64,000 nt of DNA. Origin: Chelydra serpentina (Eukaryota; Chordata; Testudines; Chelydridae). The notes under the pieces are model-generated. The model did not search any database. It was not told the DNA's origin and was given only the letters and a program-made list of their open reading frames with translations. Positions 55,697 through 64,000 of the stretch are shown one piece after another. Location: assembly GCA_037349315.1 (NCBI GenBank), contig JBAIAC010000035.1:3796501-3860500 (forward strand), in the 5' to 3' direction. Within the stretch, counting starts at the first letter, position 1. Each line of letters starts with the position of its first letter. Made by a program: the position numbers and the translations under genes.

Positions 55697-57262
55697 ATAG
55701 ATTGCACCTGACCAACTTGTTGGCTCTCTTTGAGGAAATACAGTGGATCTAATCTACCTGGCTTTTAGTAAGGCATTTGCTACAGTTCCACATGGGAAAT
55801 TATTAGTTAAATTGGAGAAGATGGGGATTAATATGACAATTGAAGGATAAGGAAGTAGTTAAAGTGAAGACAACAATGGGTCACACTGAAAGGTGAACTG
55901 CCAGGCTGAAGAGAGGTTATTAGTAGTGTTCCTCAGGGATCAGTCTTGGAACCAGTCTTATTTAACATTTTCATTAATGACCATGGCACAAAAAGTGGGA
56001 GTGTGCTAATAAAGTTTGCAGATGACACAAAGCTGGGAGGTATTGTCAATATGAAGGAGGACCAGAATATCATACAAGAAGAACTGGATGACCTTGAAAA
56101 CTGCAATAATAGAAGTGGGATTAAATTTAATAGTGCAAAGTGCATGCTCATGCACTTAGGACTAACAACAAGAATTTTTGCTATAAGTTGAAAGTGACAA
56201 AGGAGAGGAAAGAGCTGGGTGTACTGGTCAATCACAGGATGACTATGAGCCACCAATGTGATGTGGCCATAAAAAAGACTAATGCAATTCTAGGATGCAT
56301 CAGGCAAGGTATTTCTAGGAGCGATAGGGAAGCGTTATTACCATTATACAAGGCACTGGCGAGACCTCATCTGGAATGCTGTGTGCCGTTCCGGTCTCCC
56401 ATGTTTAAGAAAGATTAATTCAATCTGGAACAGGTGCAGAGAAGGGCTACTAGGATGATCAGAGGAATGGAAAACCTACCTTATGAGAGAAGACTTAAGG
56501 AGCTTAGCTAGTTTAGCCTAACCAAATGAAGACTGAGTGGAGATATGATGGCTTTCTATAAATACATCAGAGGGATAAAGACCAAGGAGGAGGGGAGGGA
56601 GAAGAGTTATGTAAATTGAGGGCCAATGATGGCACTAGAACAAATGGATATAAATGGGTCATCAACAAGTTTAAAAGGCTTGACATTAGATTAAGATTTA
56701 TAACCATCAGAGGAGTGAAATTCTGGAACAGCCTCCCAAGGGGAGCAACGGGGGCAAAAAACCTAACTGGTTTCAAGTCTGCATGTGGTAAGTTTATGGA
56801 GGGGATGGTATGATCAGATTGCCTACAACGGCATGTGGCCCATCCGCAACTGCTGTTAGCAAATATCCCCAACAGCCAGATATAGGTCACTAGATGGGGA
56901 GGGCCCTGAGTTACTACAGAAAACTCTTCCCCAGGTGTCTGACTGGTAGGTCTTGATGACATGCTCAGGATCTAACTGGGTTTGGAAAGGCATTTTCCCC
57001 CCAGATAAGATTGGGAGAGACCCTGAGGGCTTTTGCCTTCCTCTGTAGTGTGGGACATGGGCCACTTGCTGGTTTGAACTAGAGTAAATGGTGGATTCTC
57101 TGTAACTTGAAGGCTTTAAATCATGATTTGAGGATGTCAGTAACTCAGCCAGAGGTTAGGGGTCTATGACAGGAGTGGGCGGTTGAGGGTCTATGGCCTG
57201 CGATGTGCAGTAGGTCAGTCTAGATGATCACGGTGGTCCTTTCCGTCCTTAAAGTCTATGAG
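55697..57262 (+). mobile_element. CR1 LINE (guest copy) nested in the host CR1
   Basis: A 5'-truncated CR1 of the CTATGAG-tail subfamily. Coding remains, in several frames: an early YLAFSKAFATVPHGKLL; MEPVLFNIFIND and IKFADDTKLGGIVNMKED (active site FADD intact) at 55946-56191; KKTNAILGCIRQGISRSDRE and LPLYKALARPHLECC at 56140-56418; and the C-terminal RLRFITIRGVKFWNSLPRG at 56616-56813. The 3' UTR (about 56850-57262) repeats the blocks of 14935 and 39826 and ends TCTATGAG. Stops and frameshifts make it inactive. Confidence 0.9.
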
Positions 57263-57455
57263 GAGTATAGAACAGCTTCCATAGGAGGAGAGATTAAAAA
57301 AAGTGGGACTCTTCAGCTTAGAAAAGAGATGACTATGGGGGATATGATAGAGGCCTATAAAATCATGACTAGGATGGAGTAAGTGAATAGGGAAGGGTTA
57401 TTTATCCCTTCACATACCATAAGAACCAGGGGTCACCCAATGAAATCAGCCTCAT
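57263..57455 (+). mobile_element. CR1 LINE (host copy), right part
   Basis: GAGTATAGAACAGCTTCCAT, AGGAGGAGAGATTAAAAAAA, GTGGGACTCTTCAGCTTAG, AAAAGAGATGACTATGGGG, GATATGATAGAGGCCTATAA, AACCAGGGGTCACCCAATG. This continues the ORF2 of 55080-55696 exactly where it broke off (ATKMI/R-region, then the EQLP, RLKK, FSLEKR region). It ends shortly after, before any 3' UTR. Confidence 0.82.
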
Positions 57456-60400
57456 CAGCATTCATGCACTAGTGAACTGTGTGCTGTGGGTTTTTTTTCC
57501 CAATGGGGAGGTATGTTTGTTCATCTCAAAAAGGGACGAGCTACCTGAGCCCAAGACAGCCCTTGCTGCAGGGGGATGGTGAAGAATTCAGGCAGGAAGA
57601 AAGAATGTAAACCTAGACAGACTCCTGGAGGCCAGCTGATCCAAATAAAGTGACCTCTCCAGAGATGCACGTATTTTGCATGTAAGAGAGGAAATTGGAG
57701 TCCAGCATCAAAGCTGTAATAAAATGGAGACAGCCGTGATTGCTCTGAGTAATCTGATTCAGTTTGCATAACTGATAATGGTTTGGCTCTATGGGGGTTT
57801 GCACGCTCGGTGCCTGGCTCTGGGGTTCTGAATCACTCCTTGCCGTACATGCTATTTCAATACATTTCCTGCTGTGTGATTTTTCCACTTGCAAATCAGA
57901 GTAATTTCGTTTTGATGGCATTGACCATTACAGCAGGGTTTTGTATGTGATCTTTCTCTACCAGATGTGCCCATGGCCGCCCTGCTCTCTACTGTTTGTT
58001 TGTATTTTAATGAGGAAAGGTTGGATGGCAGCAAGACAAAGGGTATTTGCTAAAAGAGGGGTGTAGTTTGCTGTTATTTACAGGGGTTATCATTAGCAAG
58101 GCAACAGCTGCTTGCAATCACTACAAAGCAATGTAGGAGATGCCATGGCTTTTCCTTCTGAGAATAAGCAATCAGATGTTACGGTACTGAGCATGGTATA
58201 AATTGCTTAGCGAGATGGATGGATGTGTGCATGCAGCCTGGAGGTGTGTTCAGTCTTGGTGCCCTGCCATGCTCTCCAGAAGTACATGGCGTGTCCCTGG
58301 CAGTGTCGACCCCAACATCTCTCTGAAAATCAATCCCAGTTGTTCTAGCGCTGGTGCAGTTCCACAGATGACAGATATGGTAGAAATGCTCGTGTAGAGT
58401 GGGTGCAGGTGTTTGTAATCCTGCTCATGATAAGTCTAGACAACAAGTTGGCATCAATGCCAGTGGCTAGTCTACATAGTGTTTCTACCTTTGTTAGCAG
58501 TGGTGTTAGGCTACTGGAAGAATTTCACCCATACGTCAGCGTAGACAAGGCACTGTGTGTGTGAGTGCATGTGTGGCTTTTTTGTGTTGGAGTTTCCATC
58601 AGTTCTTCAAGTTACAGCTTTATGAACATTGGGTTGCTATTCCCCTCTCCACTTTTCCAACAGCAGAAAAACAGAGCAAAAAAAAAAAGCTAAAAAAAAA
58701 TAGTTCCAATTTAAAACTCGCTAGAAGTCTGCAAACTTCTACACGTGGCCCAGTACGGTAAACCAGCAAAAATAAAATGTTAAGACTGTTTTGTAAAACA
58801 TCCACCTCTTAAATAAATGACCAGAGAGGAGTCCAAGGAAATAGAACAGATTGCATGGAAGAGCCCAATGTTTGTGTAGTTTGACGTAGTCATAAGCCTC
58901 TTGTCTTTTCCAGACTTTATATTCGGTTCTTTGTCCTGCATTCCTTTTGAGAAACATGTGTGCAGTGGGTGAGAGCTTGCGGGTTTAGTCCAGGTGGCCA
59001 ATGCATAAGTGAGCATTCCACAAGTGCAGTAAGTCTCTGTGTATTCAGTAAATACATCGGGAATGGATAGTCTCAGCTTGCTTGCCAGATGCTTCTGAAT
59101 GCAGCAAAGAAGAAAAGCAATCGAGATTATCTGCAGAGCTAATAGCAAAGAATGAAGACGGTTGTTGCTCCAATTAAGTGCATCCCAAATTCAGCACCGT
59201 CCTGTATTGCCATCTCCTCCAGTGCATTAAATTATTAGCACCATGGACTCTTTTGTGCTTTTATAACAAGGTGGGCCTAAGAGACATTATAATGCTAAAA
59301 TTCACTTCCAATTGCCTTGGTTGTTTTGGATAGTGAAAGGAGAAGAGATACCAGCCAAATATATGTGCTACTGTGCTACATAATTTGAAGCTCAATCTTA
59401 TTTTCTTAGGAGAAAACATTTTAAAGTGAATGTAGTGAACGGAAAATGTCCAGTGTCACAGTGGGAACCACATTGAACGGTTACATCACAAATGCTAGGC
59501 CAGAGGCAATGCATGGGGGGGAGGGTATGCGGGGTCATGTCCCCCCCCCCCCCCCCGATTTTCTGCTTGGCTTGTACTGAGCATGCTTACACGGACTGAG
59601 CATGCTCAGGAACACCGCTGATGCCAGTTGCCCTCACTCTGCCCCCGTACTATCCGCAGGCATGGGTCATCTCTGTGCTAGGCACCTAACAGGATGTGCC
59701 TCTGACTTGCAGGGATATGTTGGATTAGTGAGGGGGAGGGGTTAGCGGCATGTATTGTTTCTGTGGATCTGCCAAAATTACTGGGAAAAATAAGGAGTAA
59801 AATCAAATCCATCCTTTCCCCTTTGCTCCCGTCTCTCTTCCAGTCTCATAACCGCTCCGTTTATGCTCACACTTTCCTCTGTGCTGATCCTTTGTTTGGA
59901 ACAGATCCCCTCTTCCTGCAATCACACTTCTTCTGGGTAGATTTATAATGTTAATTTCCCGTTCAATGGAAAGAAAAACACCAGTAGACTTGCTCTAGCC
60001 CACTCTCAGGGCAGCCATTCCATTCCCTGCCCATCTGTGTTTTCTGTGCCAAATGTCCAGAAAGTGGCCTGCGTTTAATGAGAGCAATTAGTGCCCATTC
60101 ATTTGCCCCCATAATTCAATTGTGATATAATCCAGGATACTTGCACATTTGCCTGCCAGCATCTATCATGTGTGTAAATTAAAGCCGTAAGTACTCTGAT
60201 TTGCACCAGGGCATCTGTGTGAAAATGCAGCATCAATTGTGCAGGTGTAAAGTTCACTTGCAAAAATAGACTCCATGCCTTAATCCGTTTAAAAATGCAC
60301 CAACCTGTGTCTGTACTGAACTGCCTGTACATCTTAGCTTGGAAACTCCATAAAGCAGAGTGTGCATCTTCCTCAGTATTTTGTACAGTTCTCCTGGAAG

Positions 60401-60906
60401 CCCCTGCTTAGGTCTGTTCATTGATATCTTGGGTACATCAGATATCACGCACGGCCACAAAAACTGGCTCTGATGAGCATTAATAATTGCAAAACAGAAT
60501 ACACTGAGATATTGACAAGATAGTGTAGTTCCAACAGTGATAGTAGGTTCACTTCACTTATTCAGCCAGATCAAGCGGTAGAGAGAATACAAACGAAATC
60601 TGCATCGCTGATGGCGCGTGAAAGGGTTAAATGAATCCTTGCCATCACATATGAGAGCTGTATCATCACTACTGCAGAGTCAAAAAGCAAGACCTAAACA
60701 AGGAGCCAATGGAGTCAAAACCACTCAGAACTAGCAGCTCAATTTGTAGACACCAAACTGTATAATTCCTCTGGTTTTCATTAATTTTCCCCTTCTGGTG
60801 TGTCCTAACAAGTGAGATAAGACACAATGGATTAACGCTGCCCTTTCTCTGTTTCGAATCTTCTCTTCTTCACTCCCACAGAGAGAAAATAATTGCAGAG
60901 GGCTCT
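57456..60906. other. unassigned non-coding stretch, candidate conserved elements
   Basis: 57820-58200 is complex and repeat-free to the eye and may hold conserved non-coding sequence. A possible MITE with GTCTACATAG and CGTAGACAAG ends lies at about 58470-58552. Minus frames at 58739-59148 (up to 122 codons) have no domain. A poly-C tract at 59541-59556 is listed separately. Confidence 0.35.
59541..59556. repeat. (C)16 homopolymer near a G-rich tract
   Basis: Sixteen C in a row, preceded 20 bases upstream by seven G (59515-59521), then AGGG and GGGG groups. The G side could form a quadruplex or pair with the C run. Length is prone to sequencing error. Confidence 0.9.
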
Positions 60907-61637
60907 TTAATCTGACTGACAAAGGCATAATGAGATCCAAAGGCTGGGAAGTTGAATTTAGAATAATTCAAATTGGAAATCAAAAAATTTTTTTTAACAG
61001 TAACGGTAACTAATTATTGGAACAGCTAATCAAAGGCTATGGTACATCCTCAGCTCTTGGAGCCTTTGAATCAAGATTGGGTATCTTTCTAAAAGATATG
61101 CTGTAGTTTATTGGGCTGCCTGCACAAATCACTGGGTGAAACTCTATTATCTGTGTTATACACAGGCTTGGAAGGATAAGTTTTTTATCGGTAAATATCA
61201 GTAAATGTTCATTTCATCATATACACTCATACCAACAGACAAATATTTCCATCAATAATAATCAGAATGTAGAGGTAGGCAAAAGGAGAAGAATGCTGCT
61301 TGAAAACATATTGGAATTTCATTTAAGGCTATTTGCTTTGTATATTTTGACATATAATGTTGCCAATTTGTGTTTTAACAGTTGTGAAGCTTTAACCTTT
61401 TGAATCTCAGTGTCTGCTGTTATTAAATAATTATTGTTTGACCCACTTCCCATCATTTTCCTGTGAGACTGAAAATTTTAATTGGATACAAATTGAAAAA
61501 AAATGCTTAAAATTAAACATCCATGTTACTTGTGGAAATTATTTTTAAAAAAAGAACTCTGCCGAGCCTATCTATGCAAGAGGTCAGATTAGATTATCAT
61601 AATGGTCCCATCTGGCTTTAAAATATATGAATCTATA
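60907..61637 (+). mobile_element. CR1 LINE 3' part split by a hAT-like MITE
   Basis: The left part (60907-61162): GGCATAATGAGATCCAAAGG, CTGGGAAGTTGAATTTAG, TTGGAACAGCTAATCAAAGG, ATTGGGTATCTTTCTAAAAG, ending TGTGTTATACA. The right part (61571-61637): TCTATGCAAGAGGTCAGATT, AGATTATCATAATGGTCCCA, TCTGGCTTTAAA, TATGAATCTATAG. Together they match the copy at 27010-27276, which runs TCTAAAAAGCTCTGC to GATGATCACAACAGTCCC without interruption. Confidence 0.75.
61163..61570. mobile_element. 408-bp hAT-like MITE nested in CR1
   Basis: The left end CAGGCTTGGAAGGATAAGTT is matched on the other strand by the right end TAGGCTCGGCAGAGTTCTTT. Both then run into T-rich blocks. The flanks GTTATACA (61155-61162) and TCTATGCA (61571-61578) agree at 5 of 8 positions and both fit the CR1 word TTATACAGG, so they look like a decayed 8-bp target duplication. 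CAG-start plus 8-bp duplication suggests hAT. The interior is AT-rich and non-coding. Confidence 0.65.
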
Positions 61638-62759
61638 GTCCAGATCCACAAATGATGTAGATCAGAATAACTCCATTTACTATATGCTGATTTACGTCAG
61701 CGGAACATCTGGCCCTATGAATCGCTCTAACCATTTCCAGCGTTCTGATAGAACTCAAAGTTGCTTACCATTTAATTACTTAACAAGTACTTTGTGATGG
61801 AGAGATAGCTATGCACTGAAATATATCATTTATTAAATGTGTATGTCCTTTACACACTGCCATCCCTGATGGAACCAAAAAACGCTTGGTAGTTGTGTCA
61901 TTTCAGCTGAAGAAGAACCTCCATTAGCTGCTATCTTTCTACAATCTCATAGTCAGTAGAAAGTGAAGCCATTATGCCTGGGAAAGGGACTTACATTGTA
62001 GACTCTTAGCTGGGTTTAGTGGTGCTAAATATGTCACTCAGTCTTTTACATGAAACTATAGTCCACTAAGGCCAGCGTGCAACACAAAATCTCTTCGTAA
62101 ATCTATAATAACAAGCATTCATTTCTAAACAGAAGGCTGATCCTGGAGTGTGGACCATGGCGAAAAGTATCAAGTATATTAAAAATAGTTTTTGAAAGAA
62201 ATAAAATGGCTTTGTTTCTTTTTTCATTGGGCATTTAGAAAGTGCCGGACTTCAGTTTCTGGATGCATTACCCCACCCATGCTGTTTATTGCAAATGTAA
62301 TTGTAGACACCACTCCGGGGAAAGCTTTTAGAAGAGAATTTAAGTGCATTTTCCTCTTTCTCACCTTCAGTGTCCACTCCTGATGGCAAGAGTTTATCAA
62401 AACATGGCACTGTTGTGTAAAACGATGACATGACTAACCAAGGAAGGAAAACGTTGCTTTCTTTATTATTTAATGTTGGAGACACAGTTTTTGTTGCTTT
62501 CTGCCCTGTGGTATCACCCTTAAAGATACATTTCATACACTTGTCAGAATCTGAGCCCCATGAAGAGCAGATTAAGCAGGGGACAGAATGACTGGAAATA
62601 GACACAAAAAAGTGAGCACACAGAAAGAAAGTCAGATGTGTGGGGATTGGATAAAGTTGGCATGCTGCACCTTGAAGTAACTTTGTTGTTTTTACAGTAC
62701 AGTAGCTTTCCCCTCAAAGGTATAATTACCAGGGTAGCTGTCTGGCTGGCTTTTTGTGA
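61638..62759. other. unassigned non-coding stretch
   Basis: 61645-61725 is a decayed palindromic MITE (GTCCAGATCCACAAATGATG, GATTTACGTCAGCGG, ACATCTGGCCC). The 117-codon minus frame at 62252-62605 has no domain. Confidence 0.4.
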
Positions 62760-63653
62760 ATGTCCTGGGTGTGTCGTATGTAAGACATGGGACGTAACTG
62801 TCCCACTTTACTTAGTACTGGTGAGGCCTCAGCTAGAGGACTGTGTCCACTTCTGGAAAGTTTTGGAAAGATGTGGACAAACTGCAGAGAGTCCAGAAAA
62901 GAGCAACAAAAATGATAAAAGGTTTAGAAAACCTGACCTCTGAGGAAAAGTTAAAAAAACTGGGCATGTTTAGTCTTGAGAAAAGAAGACTGAGTGGGGG
63001 GACCTGAAAACAGTTTTCTAAGGGTACGTCTATACTACCTGCCTGATTCGGCGGGTAGCAATCGATCTTCTGGGATCGATTTATTGTGTCTCGTCTAGAT
63101 GTGATAAATCGATCCTGGAAGCGCTCCCCATCGACACCGGAACTCCAGTTCCACGCGAGGAGTAAGCGGAGTCGACGTGGGAGCCTGCCTGCTGCGTCTG
63201 TACCCGTGGTAAGTGCTTTTAAGTTCGAACTAAGATACTTCGACTTCAGCTATGTTATTCATGTAGCTGAAGTTGCGTATCTTAGTTCGACACCCCGCCC
63301 CCTGCCCCAGTGTGGACCAGCCCTAATATGCTATGGGCTGTTATAAAGAAGATGAGGATCAATTTTTCCCCATGTCCACTGAAAGTAGGACAAGAAATAG
63401 TAGGCTTAATCTTCAGCAAGGGAAATTTAGGTTAGATATTAGGCAAAACTTTCTAACAATAAGGGGCGTTAAGCTCTGGGACAGGCTTCCAAGGGGGGTT
63501 GTGGTATCTCCATTATTGGAGGTTTTTAAGAACAGAGTTGGACAAACCCCCTGTCAGGGATGGTCTAGGTTTACCTGGTCCTGCCTCAGAGCAGGGGGCT
63601 GGATTTGATGACTTCTCGAGGTGCCCGACCAGCCCTACATTTCTATGATTCCT
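62760..63653 (+). mobile_element. CR1 LINE, 5'-truncated, split by a PIF/Harbinger-like MITE
   Basis: Left part (62760-63018): [20 protein letters not shown] readable from about 62815, then GAGAGTCCAGAAAAGAGCAA, CTGGGCATGTTTAGTCTTG. Right part (from about 63327): GGGCTGTTATAAAGAAGATG, then a frame with QQGKFRLDIRQNFLTIRGVK, LWDRLPRGVVVSPLLEVFKN (C-terminal end of CR1 ORF2). The 3' UTR ends with CTACATTTCTATGATTCC (63636-63653). Good preservation overall; stops and the inserted MITE inactivate it. Confidence 0.9.
63022..63323. mobile_element. 302-bp PIF/Harbinger-like MITE, TAA duplication, internal hairpin
   Basis: The element starts GGGTACGTCTATACTAC and ends, on the opposite strand, GGGCTGGTCCACACTGG (10 of 17 match). 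TAA flanks both ends (63019-63021, 63324-63326), and removing the insert plus one TAA restores an unbroken CR1 sequence. A three-base T-A-type duplication and GGG ends are the PIF/Harbinger signature. Inside, 63225-63252 and 63264-63290 form a long inverted repeat (TCGAACTAAGATAC and CTTCAGCTA arms). CpGs are abundant, so the element is probably young. It has no transposase. Confidence 0.82.
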
Positions 63654-64000
63654 CTTTTTATTTTCCATAACAGTGAGTGCAAGCTGAGTGGAACCTGAGT
63701 TTCCTTTTCAATGGATATTTTTTAAGCATCTATCAATAATCCGGAGTCTCAGTCAAAGGGAATGTCTCCAAAATTTCCAGGATCATGTTTTCACCAGTTA
63801 GCATTATAACCATCATCATCTTATTTCATATTGATGCTGCAGTCGCAGACGGGGCTGGTGAGGCCTGTTTTAAAAAGGAAGGGAGAGGTGGAAAGAAATG
63901 AGAGATGAGTGAAAGGTTAATGAAAAGGCATGGCCACTAAGAAGAGGAAGATTAAGGGGCTTGATTGCAAGAGGCATGATTGTAAGTGGCTCATTGAATG
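63654..64000. other. unassigned non-coding stretch
   Basis: No gene or repeat recognised up to the window end; purine-rich (GGAAGGGAGAGGTGGAAAG) near 63880. Confidence 0.45.

Noticed and set aside
1..64000. Prokaryotic operon, phage or plasmid content
   Set aside because: No coherent long coding frames, no ribosome-binding-site pattern; the repeats are vertebrate throughout.

Overview
This is vertebrate nuclear DNA and almost certainly comes from a turtle (Testudines). The evidence is its repeat content. Two copies of a tRNA-headed SINE end in a CR1-type tail. CR1 LINE fragments of several subfamilies have (ATTCTATGA)-, TTCTTATG- or CTATGAG-like ends. There are also a Penelope-like 3' terminus, a PIF/Harbinger-like MITE, several hAT, pogo and mariner-type MITEs, and ancient MIR SINEs. 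Nothing looks prokaryotic. I find no host protein-coding gene, rRNA or functional tRNA. The open reading frames are short, often overlap on both strands, and are either transposon remnants or chance. The window is best read as intergenic or deep intronic, repeat-rich DNA.

Layout. 1-9.6 kb: mostly unassigned sequence with DNA-transposon remnants (3247-3430, 3735-4082, 5790-6294, 7376-8110) and a Penelope-like tail (6466-6705). 9.6-23 kb: an A-box-deleted SINE (9621-9782), MIR and MITE remnants, a CR1 3' UTR (14935-15309), an LTR-like GC-rich unit (16063-16707), a pogo-like MITE (17105-17249), the best-preserved CR1 reverse transcriptase fragment (17862-18780, minus) and an unexplained GC-rich stretch (20800-22390). 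23-34 kb: a hAT MITE with a perfect 8-bp target duplication (23435-23741), two CR1 tails, the C-terminal end of an autonomous hAT transposase (28690-29521) and two Penelope-like tails, one expanded into a (TA)n tract. 35-47 kb: a pogo-like MITE, an R2/R4-clade reverse transcriptase fragment (36902-37985, minus), a CR1 tail nested in a DNA transposon, a CR1 split by another LINE tail, and a MIR split by a turtle SINE. 47-64 kb: a palindrome-bearing DNA transposon, another Penelope-like tail, a hAT relative of the 28.7 kb element, one CR1 nested inside another (55080-57455), a CR1 split by a hAT-like MITE, and a CR1 split by a PIF/Harbinger-like MITE.

Nothing here works together as a system. 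The value of the window is its transposon layering: at least six nested insertions give relative ages, several MITEs keep readable target duplications, and the Penelope-like tails carry a hairpin flanked by hammerhead-ribozyme-like boxes. Family names come from recognising sequence by eye, not from a database search; edges are approximate unless a target duplication fixes them. I did not find convincing evidence of a previously undescribed system.
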